A DNA stretch of 51,267 bases from Gammaproteobacteria bacterium (GCA_013001905.1 JABDLC010000011.1:1-51267); one strand, 5' to 3'; positions 1 through 8,298 are shown, numbered from the stretch's first letter. Notes: generated from the sequence alone by a model not told the origin. A program made the numbers and translations.

Positions 1-305
1 TCCTTCCCTTCTTCTATGGTTTCCGGCTCGATGTTCGGGCTGCCGGCAGGCTGCAGCTTTTCCTGCGTGACGGCTTCGGCGTAGCTGGACTGCAGCACTT
101 CCTGCAGAACTTCCTGTCGCACCTGCCCGCCGAACTGCTGTTTCACCACTTTGGCCGGCACTTTGCCCGGGCGAAAGCCACTGATTTTTGCCTTGCGGCC
201 GACTTCTTTCAGCCGCACCTCGACCTGACTTTCGATCGTGTCTGCCGGCACCTGCACCCGCAGGCGACGCTCCAGACCGTTCGAGGATTCAATTGAAACC
301 TGCAT
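1..305 (-). CDS. tig: Trigger factor, N-terminal part (runs off the window)
   Basis: Ribosome-associated chaperone and peptidyl-prolyl isomerase that meets nascent chains at the exit tunnel. Only about the first 101 residues are here; the gene continues beyond base 1. The start MQVSIESSNGLERRL and the ribosome-binding signature GFRPGKVP (here SGFRPGKVPAKV, about residues 43-54) are typical of the trigger factor N-terminal domain. ATG is at 305. A tRNA-Leu gene lies just upstream on the same strand (3' end at 352), so the two may be co-transcribed and separated by tRNA processing. Family assignment is confident; the protein is partial only because the window ends. Confidence 0.93.
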   Translation of the reverse strand, partial: MQVSIESSNGLERRLRVQVPADTIESQVEVRLKEVGRKAKISGFRPGKVPAKVVKQQFGGQVRQEVLQEVLQSSYAEAVTQEKLQPAGSPNIEPETIEEGK

Positions 306-351
306 CGTAATAACCTGTTTTATATATGCTTTAAATCGTATGTAAGGCGGG

Positions 352-436
<85 letters not shown>

Positions 437-496
437 CCTGAATCCCAAGGCTTGTGCCCGGACACCGGGCCCGGACCCTTGGCCGCTGAGCGCGCG

Positions 497-502
497 ATTA
501 TA
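497..502 (-). promoter_or_regulatory. Probable -10 element for tRNA-Leu (and tig)
   Basis: On the minus strand TATAAT is followed by a GC-rich stretch (CGCGCGC), the kind of discriminator seen at stringently controlled stable-RNA promoters. It sits about 60 nt before the tRNA 5' end. No good -35 match is visible at 16-18 nt. Read from the sequence; activity is inferred. Confidence 0.5.
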
Positions 503-587
503 GCGGAGGAAGCGACGGCGGGTGGGACTTTCGCACCGTTGGTGGCACACTGCCCCGCCCACGATAAACGGCACACAGGGAGCCAGC

Positions 588-1388
588 ATGAACGTCGTCA
601 TCACAGGCAGTACCAAGGGCATCGGACTCGGCATGGCGCGGGAATTTCTGCGCCGCGGCCACAGCATCGTGGTCTCCAGTCGGGGGCAGGCGGCGGTGGA
701 TGCGGCGATGCGGGAACTGCAGCAGGAATTCCCGGCCGAACGAATTGCCGGCCAGCCCTGCGATGTCAGCCACCGGGACCAGGTTCAGGCACTTTGGGAC
801 AAAGCCGTCGCCGCATTCGGCACCGTGGACTGCTGGATTAACAACGCCGGGCGTGATGGCCAACAGGAGTATTTTCACGAACTGCCGCCCGAAGATTACG
901 TCAGCACTGTCAATACGAACCTGATCGGTGTCATGCACTGCAACCACGTGGCGCTGAACGGAATGCATGCACAGGGCAGCGGCACCATCTGGAACATGGA
1001 AGGCTTCGGCAGCAACGGGCAGACGATGGCCAAATACGGCCCGTACGGCACCACCAAGTACGGCCTTAAATACTTCACTAAAGTGCTGGCGAAAGAGTGT
1101 AAAGACAAGACCGTCAACGTCTGCTTTCTCAGCCCCGGCATGGTGGTGACCGACATGCTGATCCCGCAGGAAATGCGCAACAGCCCCGAGTGGCCGAAAA
1201 AGCGCGGCATCTACAACATTCTCGCGGACACAGTTGATGTGGTGACCCCCTGGCTCGTGGACAACATCCTTGCCAACCATGGCAAGAACGGCGCCGCAGT
1301 GCGCTGGCTGACCACGCCCAAAGTCATCTGGCGCTTCCTGACCGCGAAAATCACGGGTCGCGACATCCTTACACCGCTTGGCCTCTAG
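588..1388 (+). CDS. Short-chain dehydrogenase/reductase, chlorophyll b reductase (NOL/NYC1)-like subgroup
   Basis: NAD(P)H-dependent oxidoreductase, 266 residues, with the classical SDR layout: nucleotide-binding TGSTKGIG (6-13), NNAG (85-88), and catalytic YGTTK with Tyr153 and Lys157. The segment NMEGFGSNGQ (136-145), followed by YGTTKYGLKYF and later LSPGMVVTDML, resembles the plant NOL/NYC1 subgroup more than ordinary SDRs. The serine usually 13 residues before the Tyr is replaced by Phe140, with Ser142 nearby. ATG at 588 was chosen because the Rossmann fold begins at once and CAGGGAG lies before it; longer versions have no support. It stands alone on the plus strand. Fold is confident; substrate unknown. 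Confidence 0.85.
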   Translation: MNVVITGSTKGIGLGMAREFLRRGHSIVVSSRGQAAVDAAMRELQQEFPAERIAGQPCDVSHRDQVQALWDKAVAAFGTVDCWINNAGRDGQQEYFHELPPEDYVSTVNTNLIGVMHCNHVALNGMHAQGSGTIWNMEGFGSNGQTMAKYGPYGTTKYGLKYFTKVLAKECKDKTVNVCFLSPGMVVTDMLIPQEMRNSPEWPKKRGIYNILADTVDVVTPWLVDNILANHGKNGAAVRWLTTPKVIWRFLTAKITGRDILTPLGL

Positions 1389-1495
1389 GCGCCCGGCGCA
1401 GTCAACGCACGAATACCCAAATCGGTGAAACCAATCGGGCTGAACTGACGAAAAAATAATCATGCCACGCTGAACTTAGCTGGAGACCCCGAGGC

Positions 1496-2314
1496 ATGAA
1501 TAGCGCAACACTGACATCGAGATATACGACTCAAGCGGAATCCTTCCCGCGCGTTTTCAAATGCGACACGCTGTGGCGGCACGAACAACCGCTGCTTGAC
1601 TACCTTCGCAGTCATCACGGACAACGATCGCTGAACAGTTTCGGCGGCAGTTACGGCTGGTCAGTGCGCTACCGTCAGGTCGAGGATTACGAAGCGCTGC
1701 ACCTCACCACGCTCGCAGAGTATATTGATGCGTTTCGCGAGGGCTCACTTCAGCTCCCCTACCTGAGACACTTGTCGGTTAACCGGCAGATGCGGGACCT
1801 GCGCGCGCACATTCATCACCCGGCTGAATTTACGCCCAACTGGGTGGATCACCCATGGCTGGACCGCTTCAGCGGCCCGGAAATTTTTCTCGGCCAGGCC
1901 GGCACGGGCTTCGGTAATTTCCACCAGGATCACTCCAGCGTGCACATCGGCTTTGTACAGTTAGAGGGGCGCAAGCAGTTCACGCTGTACCGGCCGGAAG
2001 ATGGCCAATACCTTTACCGCAAGCCGGGAGCACAGTTCCCGTGGCAAATGCGCAACTCCGCCATCACGCTGGAACGCATGCGGGATCTGGAAGCCTATCC
2101 TGAATTACGCAAAGCCACGCCTATCACCGTAACGCTCAATGCAGGCCAGGCCCTGTTATTGCCTGCCGACTGGTGGCACACCACACGCAACCTGACCGAC
2201 TCAGTGAGTTACTCGATACGTATTATTAATGCGTCTAACGTCGGCGCGGCACTGATGCGTCATGCCGAAGGCCTGCTGCGGATGCCGGGTAAACTGGCTG
2301 ATGCGCTCGGTTAA
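1496..2314 (+). CDS. Cupin-like / JmjC-domain protein (cupin_8 family), putative 2-oxoglutarate/Fe(II) hydroxylase
   Basis: A 272-residue protein with a JmjC/cupin-8 core. The iron-binding facial triad appears as HQD (His143, Asp145) in GNFHQDHSSVHIGF and a distal His228 in LLPADWWHTTRNL. The segments GFVQLEGRKQFTLYRPED and SVSYSIRI are typical of this family, whose characterised members hydroxylate protein side chains or other substrates with 2-oxoglutarate. All three metal ligands are present, so it could be active; the substrate cannot be told. GAGG lies 4 nt before ATG, rather close. The 3' end overlaps the convergent EthD-like gene by 4 bases, leaving no room for a dedicated terminator. 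Confidence 0.8.
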   Translation: MNSATLTSRYTTQAESFPRVFKCDTLWRHEQPLLDYLRSHHGQRSLNSFGGSYGWSVRYRQVEDYEALHLTTLAEYIDAFREGSLQLPYLRHLSVNRQMRDLRAHIHHPAEFTPNWVDHPWLDRFSGPEIFLGQAGTGFGNFHQDHSSVHIGFVQLEGRKQFTLYRPEDGQYLYRKPGAQFPWQMRNSAITLERMRDLEAYPELRKATPITVTLNAGQALLLPADWWHTTRNLTDSVSYSIRIINASNVGAALMRHAEGLLRMPGKLADALG

Positions 2315-2628
2315 CCGCGCGTTACTGACTCGCAGACCGTAGCAACCGGCGTGATGTCGGTGTAGTTGCAGAAATCGGCGGCCAGTGTGGTGCCATGCAC
2401 GGCAAGACCCGCCTGGAGCTGATCAAGGCTCTCAAACTCGATCTGCGTAATGCACACGCACTCACTCGTCTCACCGGTCAGCGCCTGATCACAGCGCAAG
2501 ACTTCGAAATGCCCCATTCCGAAGCTATCGAGCAGCCGGCGCGAGAGCGCCATGTGCGTCTCTATGTAATAGTCGAAATCGAAGCGCGCATCGCTGTGGT
2601 TCGGATAGGTGATAACGAGCCGGATCAT
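2311..2628 (-). CDS. EthD-family protein
   Basis: A 105-residue single-domain ferredoxin-like (dimeric alpha-beta barrel) protein. It starts MIRLVITYPN, with the FDFDYYIETHMAL segment characteristic of EthD-family proteins (pattern F-x-x-Y-Y-x-x-H-x-x-L). Family members are small accessory or degradative proteins of poorly known biochemistry. It lies 10 nt downstream of the ZntB-like gene on the same strand, so it may be the last gene of that operon. It converges on the JmjC protein with a 4-base overlap. Function unknown beyond the family. Confidence 0.7.
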   Translation of the reverse strand: MIRLVITYPNHSDARFDFDYYIETHMALSRRLLDSFGMGHFEVLRCDQALTGETSECVCITQIEFESLDQLQAGLAVHGTTLAADFCNYTDITPVATVCESVTRG

Positions 2629-2638
2629 GGGTCTTGGT

Positions 2639-3613
2639 TCACAGCCATTTGCGCCATTTGAACAGCGCCAGTATGCCCACTCCGACTGCCACCATTCCGA
2701 ACACCAGCAAGCTAAAGGACTGAGGGTCCACAGTGCCGGGCAAGCCCGCCACGTTCATGCCCATCAGGCCGGTGAGGAACGACAATGGCAAAAAGACTGC
2801 GGCGATCAGCGACAGGATGTACATGCGCGAGTTTTGTTCCTGCGCCAGCTGCGCGATCAGCTCCTCCTGCGCGACCATCGCCCTCTCGCGAACAAGATCC
2901 AGCTCTTCGAGAAAGCGCGTCAATTCATCCGCGGCTTCACGCAACCGCAGCTTGTGACTCTCAGTGAGCGGCCCGCCCGTGGTGCGCGTCAGCGCATCAA
3001 GTGCAATACGTTGTGGCGCCAGCCAGCGCCGTAACCGCACGGCCTGACGACGCAATTGCGCGAATTCACCGCGATAGCTCGTGACATGACCACTGCCGAA
3101 CTGGGTTTCCGCCGCTTCAATCGCATCATTAACCTCGTCAATCGCTTTGTCGATACGGTCGTTCAGTCGTATAACAAGATCGAGCACCAGTGCTTCCAGA
3201 GAAATCGGGCCGTTGCCCGCACGCAGATCATCTGCCAGCCCCGAAACTGACAGCAACCGCCGGCGACGAGTGGAGATAATGCGACCTGGCTCCAGCCAGA
3301 CCCGGATCGACACCATGTCGTCGATGGCCTCTCCGGGGTTGTGATTCACACCGCGAAGTATGATGAGCACACCGTTGCCTTTCTCAAGCACGCGCGGCCT
3401 GCTGTCCTCATCAAGCAGTGCATCGGCAACAATCGTGCTGAGTCCGCTTGATTTACGTATCCAGTCGCGCGCGCGCCGGCTTGTAAAATCCAGGTGTACC
3501 CAGTGTGGCTGGCCGGCCTCGATGCCGGCAATGTCCGCCAGCCTGTAACTTACGGCACCGCCCTGACCATCCAGCCCGAACCCGTGAATCAGCGCTGTCT
3601 TCTTCTCAGCCAT
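2639..3613 (-). CDS. zntB: CorA-family divalent metal transporter, ZntB-like
   Basis: Inner-membrane metal ion transporter of the CorA/ZntB type, about 324 residues from ATG 3613 (an alternative ATG at 3634 adds 7). A large cytoplasmic N-terminal domain contains LVIRLNDRIDKAIDEVNDAI and RRWLAPQRIAL segments like those of E. coli ZntB. Two C-terminal membrane helices follow, with the pore signature GMN between them (LTGLMGMNVAGLPG) and the end KWRKWL. ZntB mediates zinc (proton-coupled) movement in enterobacteria; the ion here is inferred. The start overlaps the end of the MscS gene by 8 bases, implying translational coupling. Confidence 0.82.
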   Translation of the reverse strand: MAEKKTALIHGFGLDGQGGAVSYRLADIAGIEAGQPHWVHLDFTSRRARDWIRKSSGLSTIVADALLDEDSRPRVLEKGNGVLIILRGVNHNPGEAIDDMVSIRVWLEPGRIISTRRRRLLSVSGLADDLRAGNGPISLEALVLDLVIRLNDRIDKAIDEVNDAIEAAETQFGSGHVTSYRGEFAQLRRQAVRLRRWLAPQRIALDALTRTTGGPLTESHKLRLREAADELTRFLEELDLVRERAMVAQEELIAQLAQEQNSRMYILSLIAAVFLPLSFLTGLMGMNVAGLPGTVDPQSFSLLVFGMVAVGVGILALFKWRKWL

Positions 3614-4511
3614 GATCGTTGTTCTCGTCACCATGCCCGCCGACCATCTTTACTTGCAATGGTGACAGACTGCTAAGGTGAACATCACGCTGCGGGAAGG
3701 AGATAACAATGTCGTGCTCGCGGAACAGCGCATCAATCCTGAAGCGCAAATCGCTCCGCACAGCACGCAGCCCCCGCTCGTTATCGGATTGAGCCCAAAA
3801 GACAAGATCAAAGACGAGTGCACTGTCGCCGAAGTCTTCGAACCACACCATAGGCTCCGGCGTTTTCAAAACCTCAGGATGCTCATCGGCAGCACGCTGT
3901 ATTAATTCGCGCACCTGTTCGACCGGCGAGCCGTACGCAACGCCGACCCGGACCTCGCTGCGCGCCAGCCTGTCTATCAGTGTCCAGTTGACCACCGTAT
4001 TTTCGAGCAAATGACTGTTCGGCACCAGCATGTGCACACCGTCGACACGCCTGATACGTGTCGACCGGGTATTGATGGATTCAACGGTGCCACGTGTCTC
4101 GCCCACTTCCAGAAAATCGCCGATCCGGATCGGCCGCTCCCACAGGAGGATCCAGCCACTGATAAAGTTATTGATGATGTTCTGCGCACCGAAACCGATA
4201 CCGATGGCTATAGCGCCGGAAATAAACGCAAACGAAGTGAGCGGTACGTTCAGCAGCTCCAGAATAGTAAAAAAGAAGATCAGCAGCACGACAACGAAAT
4301 AAATGCGCTGCACCAGATGCACCACATCCGGGTTGCTGCCCTTCTCCGTCATGCGCGCCGTGAGCTTCTTGCCAAGCCAGCGGGCAATCAGCAGACCAAT
4401 GACCAGCAGCGTGGGCGTCAGGATCAGCTGCCCCATCGTCAAGGTGGTGTCACCCAGCGTGAAGACAGCCTGGTCGAGAAACGCCGTTAGCTGTTTGAGA
4501 CTAAAGTTCAC
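3606..4511 (-). CDS. MscS-family small-conductance mechanosensitive channel
   Basis: Channel protein of 301 residues. Two hydrophobic helices (about residues 25-45 and 68-90) are followed by the pore helix AISGAIAIGIGFGAQNIINNFISG-type region (Gly/Ala-rich, about 95-118). The MscS beta domain follows with RPIRIGDFLEVGETRGTVE and the motif VPNSHLLENTVVNW. The C-terminal alpha/beta domain is present. It would gate open under membrane tension to release solutes. It lies 11 nt after rimK on the same strand and overlaps the ZntB-like gene, so it is part of the rimK operon. It is shorter than MscK/YnaI types, close to MscS itself (286 in E. coli). Confidence 0.88.
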   Translation of the reverse strand: MNFSLKQLTAFLDQAVFTLGDTTLTMGQLILTPTLLVIGLLIARWLGKKLTARMTEKGSNPDVVHLVQRIYFVVVLLIFFFTILELLNVPLTSFAFISGAIAIGIGFGAQNIINNFISGWILLWERPIRIGDFLEVGETRGTVESINTRSTRIRRVDGVHMLVPNSHLLENTVVNWTLIDRLARSEVRVGVAYGSPVEQVRELIQRAADEHPEVLKTPEPMVWFEDFGDSALVFDLVFWAQSDNERGLRAVRSDLRFRIDALFREHDIVISFPQRDVHLSSLSPLQVKMVGGHGDENNDHG

Positions 4512-4522
4512 GCTGAACCTCT

Positions 4523-5428
4523 CTAGCCGCGGCCCCGCGTAGCGGTGCGTCCGGGCCGGGCATTCTTTTCAATGAACTCAATAATCAGGCCGGCAACATC
4601 TTTGCCCGTTGCGACCTCAATACCCTCCAGGCCGGGCGAGGAATTCACTTCCATCACGACCGGGCCATGATTTGATCGCAACAGATCCACACCGGCAACG
4701 TTCAAGCCGAGAATCTTGGCAGCACGTACCGCAGTGGAACGCTCTTCGGGCGTCAGTTTAATAATTTCAGCCGATCCGCCACGATGCAAATTGGAGCGAA
4801 ACTCGCCTTCTTTGGCCTGCCGTTTCATCGCCGCCACCACTTTGCCCCCGACGATAAAGCAGCGTATATCTGCGCCACCCGCCTCTTTAATAAATTCCTG
4901 CACGAGAAACTCAGCATCCAGACCGCGGAACGCTTCAATCACACTCTCCGCCGCTTTGCGCGTTTCCGCGAGCACCACGCCGACACCCTGCGTGCCTTCG
5001 AGCAATTTAATGACGACCGGCGCGCCGTTGACCAGGTTCATGAGATCAGCGGTGTCGCCGGGCGAATTGGCAAAACCGGTCACCGGCAGCCCGATGCCCT
5101 TGCGCGCGAGCAATTGCAGCGCGCGGAGTTTGTCGCGTGAACGTGAGATCGCCACGGATTCGTTGACCGAATACACGCCCATCATTTCGAATTGCCGCAC
5201 CACCGCCGTACCGTAGAAGGTCACAGACGCACCGATACGCGGAACAACGGCATCAAAACCTGTCAATGCCTCACCGTTGTAATGAATACCGGGGTTGTGG
5301 GTCGCGATGTTCATGTAACAGCGCTTGTGGTTAATGACCTGCATTTCATGGCCGGCCTTCTGGCCCGCTTCTACAAGCCTGCGTGTGGAATACAGTGTCT
5401 TGCTGGTCGATAGAATGCCAATCTTCAT
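4523..5428 (-). CDS. rimK: Ribosomal protein bS6--L-glutamate ligase
   Basis: ATP-grasp enzyme that adds glutamate residues to the C terminus of ribosomal protein bS6. At 301 residues it matches E. coli RimK (300). Signatures: start [18 protein letters not shown], phosphate-binding loop region [15 protein letters not shown], and the metal/ATP-binding end segment [15 protein letters not shown]. It begins 5 nt after the AstE-like gene. In pseudomonads rimK is co-transcribed with two small partner genes (rimA/rimB), and the two upstream genes here look like the same arrangement. A C-terminal Arg/Gly tail ([11 protein letters not shown]) is slightly basic. Confidence 0.95.
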   Translation of the reverse strand: MKIGILSTSKTLYSTRRLVEAGQKAGHEMQVINHKRCYMNIATHNPGIHYNGEALTGFDAVVPRIGASVTFYGTAVVRQFEMMGVYSVNESVAISRSRDKLRALQLLARKGIGLPVTGFANSPGDTADLMNLVNGAPVVIKLLEGTQGVGVVLAETRKAAESVIEAFRGLDAEFLVQEFIKEAGGADIRCFIVGGKVVAAMKRQAKEGEFRSNLHRGGSAEIIKLTPEERSTAVRAAKILGLNVAGVDLLRSNHGPVVMEVNSSPGLEGIEVATGKDVAGLIIEFIEKNARPGRTATRGRG

Positions 5429-5433
5429 TGTTA

Positions 5434-6480
5434 TTACCTTTGTACCGGAGCGGTGTCCGGGTGCAGCTCTGTGCGAAATTCTTCGACCGAGCCTTCGGCT
5501 CGAGAAACGCTGTCGAAGCGTGCTATATGAAACAATGCATCGCCTTCATGCGCGAGCGGAAGATTGCTCCGCCCGATCACAATACCAGCAAAACTTGCGT
5601 ACAGGACGGTCTCAGTCTCGCCGAAAGGATCGCTGATTGCCGCCAGCACATCATCCTTCTTGACCCGCTGACCCAAACGCGCGCGCATGCGCACAACGCC
5701 GCTCAGAGGTGCACGCACCCAGGTACTTGACTTGGCGATCAAGGGCTCGGTTTTTGACACGCTTTGCTTTTTACGCGGCAGCATACCCAGCTCGCGCATA
5801 ACGCTTGTGACGCCGCGCAACCCGGCGCGGATGCCAACCTCGTCAAAGCGCAGCGCCTCGCCCGCCTCGTATAAAAGGGTCGGCACGCCCAGCTCACCGG
5901 CATGACCGCGCAACGAGCCGTCGCGAAGCGCCGCATTGAGCATCACCGGCACATTAAAAGCCTCCGCCATGCGCAGCGTTTCCGGATCATCGAGGTTGGC
6001 ACGAATCTGCGGCAGGTTAGAACGATGCACAGCCCCGGTATGCATGTCGATGCCGTAGTCCGCCGCCTGCAAAATCTGCTCGCTGAACTTGTGGGCGAGC
6101 CTTGCTGCCACCGAACCCTTGGCGCTGCCGGGAAACGACCGGTTCAGATCGCGCCGGTCCGGCAGGTAACGTGACTGGTCCAGAAATCCGTGCACGTTCA
6201 CGACTGGCACCGCAATCAGACACCCTCTGAGCTGGCTGACAATTTTTTGTTGCAGTAGCCGGCGAATGATCTCCACACCGTTGAGCTCATCGCCGTGGAT
6301 AGCTGCAGATACAAACAATGTCGGACCCGGCCGGCGCCCGTTGATGACCTGCACCGGCATGTGCAAGGACGTATGGGTGTAGAGATCGGCGACGGGCAAA
6401 TCGATGACGGCGCGCTCGCCGGGCTCGACGGTAGTCCCGCCGATGGTGATCGACGCTTGTTTAGTGCCAGCAGTTGTCAT
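5434..6480 (-). CDS. Succinylglutamate desuccinylase/aspartoacylase (AstE/AspA)-family zinc carboxypeptidase-like protein
   Basis: A 348-residue M14-like metallohydrolase. Zinc-site motifs: [14 protein letters not shown] (His and Glu ligands), [11 protein letters not shown] (substrate Arg-Asn), and DMHTGA with the third ligand His. A C-terminal beta domain is present ([20 protein letters not shown]). Members hydrolyse N-acyl amino acids. Next to RimK it may trim or counteract glutamate addition, but that is inference. ATG 6480 was chosen because it overlaps the upstream stop as ATGA; the longer form starting at 6543 would run deep into the upstream gene. rimK follows after 5 nt. Confidence 0.82.
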   Translation of the reverse strand: MTTAGTKQASITIGGTTVEPGERAVIDLPVADLYTHTSLHMPVQVINGRRPGPTLFVSAAIHGDELNGVEIIRRLLQQKIVSQLRGCLIAVPVVNVHGFLDQSRYLPDRRDLNRSFPGSAKGSVAARLAHKFSEQILQAADYGIDMHTGAVHRSNLPQIRANLDDPETLRMAEAFNVPVMLNAALRDGSLRGHAGELGVPTLLYEAGEALRFDEVGIRAGLRGVTSVMRELGMLPRKKQSVSKTEPLIAKSSTWVRAPLSGVVRMRARLGQRVKKDDVLAAISDPFGETETVLYASFAGIVIGRSNLPLAHEGDALFHIARFDSVSRAEGSVEEFRTELHPDTAPVQR

Positions 6481-6938
6481 GAGCGTTGTTTTCCTGCAGT
6501 CGGTTTGCCGGTCAGGTAACTTTTTTGCGGATCGACGGTGCAACGTCCGTTTAGTGATGTGCGGCCTAACAACATGCGAAACAGCATGTTGTCGCGATCA
6601 GTCAGCGTGATCTCAGCCGGGAAGTGGTTCTCGCCCAGTCTGATCTCTGTTTCAATGACGATGCGCTCTGTCTCATGACCGCCCGAATCGCGCACCGTTC
6701 GTCGATCTTTGATCGGTGCTTCACAGTAAATCACGGTGTCCTGATCATCCTGCACCGGGTGCATGCCGAAGCGAACCCATTCGACGTCGTCCGGCCCGCG
6801 AAAGGTCTCGATGCTGAACGCATGCAGCGCCGATGTACGGGCGCCGGTGTCAACCTTCGCCTTGATCCGCGGGATATTAAGCCCGGGCAACGCGACCCAT
6901 TCGCGCCACCCGATCATCTGGGGGGGAGTTTTTTTCAA
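6477..6938 (-). CDS. RimK-associated retropepsin-like 'ATP-dependent zinc protease' family protein
   Basis: A 153-residue protein with the signature KVDTGARTSALHA (about 25-37), the retropepsin-like Asp-Thr-Gly triad of the Zn_protease/COG4067 family that is often encoded beside rimK. The start region IGWREWVALPGLNIPRIKAKVDTGA and the end RMLLGRTSL fit the family. The Asp of DTG is intact. The historical name is misleading: the fold is that of aspartic proteases. It is the first gene of the operon that continues with AstE-like, rimK, mscS and zntB, and overlaps the next gene by 4 bases (ATGA). Confidence 0.85.
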   Translation of the reverse strand: MKKTPPQMIGWREWVALPGLNIPRIKAKVDTGARTSALHAFSIETFRGPDDVEWVRFGMHPVQDDQDTVIYCEAPIKDRRTVRDSGGHETERIVIETEIRLGENHFPAEITLTDRDNMLFRMLLGRTSLNGRCTVDPQKSYLTGKPTAGKQRS

Positions 6939-6977
6939 TACAGGTTCACTGTTGAGGTACAGGCGGCAGTCGCAAGC

Positions 6978-7006
6978 GTCTGACGACCGAATGATTAATC
7001 GTCAGA
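6978..7006. other. Inverted repeat at the end of the MarR gene
   Basis: GTCTGACGA and TCGTCAGAC form a perfect 9-bp stem around a 12-nt loop. The right arm lies just inside the MarR reading frame and the left arm in the 56-nt gap to the next gene. No T-run follows on the minus strand, so a classical intrinsic terminator is not supported. It could still attenuate read-through from the regulator into the rimK operon. Confidence 0.45.
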
Positions 7007-7483
7007 CAGTATCAGCTTGCGCAGACCACTGGCCAGAGTCGTTCGCTCTGCCTTCGAAAGGCGGTCTAACTGAGACTCCGCCGCGGAAAGTCGTGCCTCG
7101 ATAGCCTTGTCAGCGAGAGCACGACCGGCCGTCGTCAGACGGACCAACACAATGCGACGGTCACCCTCGTCGGCTTCACGTTCGACCAGCCCGCGATCCT
7201 TGAGCTTGTCGATTCGATTGGTCATGGCGCTGCCACTCAACAGGCTCTGACGCGCGAGTTCGGTCGCCGGCAGACAGAACGGCTCTCCCTGCCGGCGCAG
7301 CGCGGAGAGCACATCGTATTCCCACATCTGCAGATCGAGCCGCTTTAACGCTTCATCCTCATTGCGGCGCAGCATCCGCGCGGCGTCCTGCACCCTCGTG
7401 ACGACGTCGAGGCCCGAAGCGTCAAGCTCCGGGCGCTCTGCGCCCCACTGGCCCACCAATCTGTCGACTCTGTCTGTTTCCAT
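6995..7483 (-). CDS. MarR-family transcriptional regulator
   Basis: A winged-helix DNA-binding repressor or activator of 162 residues. The dimer/HTH core reads LQMWEYDVLSALRRQGEP, then LPATELARQSLLSGSAMTNRIDKLKDRGLVER (recognition helix about 85-100), and the wing EADEGDRRIVLVRLTTAGRALADKA, the hallmark MarR DR-x-V/R sequence. A C-terminal helix (LSKAERTTLASGLRKLIL) completes the dimerisation region. It is read away from a region holding two copies of TCAAATTACTTG and a good promoter facing the other way, so autoregulation and control of the divergent ORF are likely. The ligand is unknown. Confidence 0.92.
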   Translation of the reverse strand: METDRVDRLVGQWGAERPELDASGLDVVTRVQDAARMLRRNEDEALKRLDLQMWEYDVLSALRRQGEPFCLPATELARQSLLSGSAMTNRIDKLKDRGLVEREADEGDRRIVLVRLTTAGRALADKAIEARLSAAESQLDRLSKAERTTLASGLRKLILSDD

Positions 7484-7517
7484 ATGGGCTGGATCATAGC
7501 GGCTATTTATTTTTATA

Positions 7518-7582
7518 TCAAATTACTTGACATCGATGGAAATCCGGGTATACAGGAGATTACTTTGATGTCAAATTACTTG
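7518..7582. promoter_or_regulatory. Two candidate MarR operator sites
   Basis: TCAAATTACTTG occurs at 7518-7529 and again at 7571-7582. The first extends to TCAAATTACTTGA, an imperfect palindrome with a single mismatched pair. TTTGATGTCAAA at 7565-7576 is a near-palindrome that overlaps the second copy. The size and AT-rich symmetric form suit MarR proteins, and the sites lie between the marR gene and the divergent ORF, flanking a promoter. Binding is inferred. Confidence 0.6.
7527..7554 (+). promoter_or_regulatory. Sigma70-type promoter reading away from marR
   Basis: TTGACA (7527-7532), a 16-nt spacer and TATACA (7549-7554) make a near-consensus promoter. The -35 overlaps the first TCAAATTACTTG copy, and the second copy lies just past the expected start point, the usual geometry for repression. 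Confidence 0.6.
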
Positions 7583-7593
7583 TAGGTAGGTAC

Positions 7594-8085
7594 ATGGTTG
7601 CAGCATTCACAGAGTTGTCCGTCCCCCGGCTCGTTGAGGATCGGGGCGATCCTGGCAGACACCACCATACGGCTCGTATAGAAGCCCTGTCGCCGGTCAG
7701 CTTTGGCGATCAACTGATCGCCCGGGCGAGCGCCCTTGATTACGTCCGAGCCGGGGGACGAGGCATTAAATGCTTCGCCGGCACACCACTGCGACTCACC
7801 CTGCCCCCGGGAGATCAGGCGGCAGGATTCCTCCGCGGCAGCATCTTTGCGGTCATCGCTGATGACGGTGCGATGTGCCTGCGGCTGCAGCGCGATGTCG
7901 CTGACGACCTGATCGAAAACGGACTCTGCGTAAAGGCGGGTCGCAATCAACTGACCTGGCCCCTGGTTTCTATTAATCAGCTCAACGTGAGCTGGCGCAT
8001 TTTGCTACACGCCTACTGGACTGCTGTCGGCATGCCGACACGACGCGCTCGTCGTATGTGGTCAGAGTGGGTCATTAATCACTGA
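7594..8085 (+). CDS. Doubtful hypothetical ORF divergent from marR
   Basis: An open frame of 163 codons starting at an ATG preceded by TAGGTAGG and lying downstream of the TTGACA/TATACA promoter and MarR-type sites. The translation matches no family I recognise. The C-terminal part (WRILLHAYWTAVGMPTRRARRMWSEW) is rich in Trp and Arg and looks unlike a conserved domain. A competing open frame exists on the other strand (7576-7950, TTG start, no clear ribosome site). The promoter argues that something here is expressed and MarR-controlled; it could be this protein or a transcript leading into the small genes at 8119 and 8344. Confidence 0.35.
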   Translation: MVAAFTELSVPRLVEDRGDPGRHHHTARIEALSPVSFGDQLIARASALDYVRAGGRGIKCFAGTPLRLTLPPGDQAAGFLRGSIFAVIADDGAMCLRLQRDVADDLIENGLCVKAGRNQLTWPLVSINQLNVSWRILLHAYWTAVGMPTRRARRMWSEWVINH

Positions 8086-8118
8086 CAGACAAGAATGCCA
8101 CTCTGGCAGGGGCAAGAC

Positions 8119-8298
8119 ATGAACGACTATGACGACGACGATTTTTTTGATGATGACTTTATTCCCGACGAAGACGACGTGGAAATGACAGTGCCTAAAC
8201 GTCGTGCGACACGCAATTGCTGGCGCAAGATTGAACGGGCGCGTGATCGCATCGCGCTGCGCCGCGAACTCGGCGATTTTGACTTCCGAATTGATTAG
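8119..8298 (+). CDS. Small acidic/basic protein resembling the PA3496-type small protein family
   Basis: A 59-residue protein with two charge blocks. The N terminus is almost only Asp with aromatic residues (MNDYDDDDFFDDDFIPDEDD). The C-terminal half is basic then mixed (KRRATRNCWRKIERARDRIALRRELGDFDF). The second half, an Arg-rich helix ending in RELGDFD, resembles the short gammaproteobacterial family represented by P. aeruginosa PA3496; this is a by-eye likeness. ATG 8119 was chosen over the one at 8095 because GGGG lies 8-10 nt ahead and the Asp-rich start fits. It precedes another small gene at 8344. Confidence 0.65.
   Translation: MNDYDDDDFFDDDFIPDEDDVEMTVPKRRATRNCWRKIERARDRIALRRELGDFDFRID

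Noticed and set aside
498-1463. A 321-codon minus-strand ORF opposite the SDR
   Set aside because: The SDR on the other strand has clear motifs and a ribosome site. The antisense product shows no known domain.
7576-7950. A 124-codon minus-strand ORF (TTG start) downstream of the MarR operator region
   Set aside because: No ribosome site, no recognised family, and transcription from the visible promoter runs the other way. The plus-strand frame is weak too, so this stays open rather than disproved.
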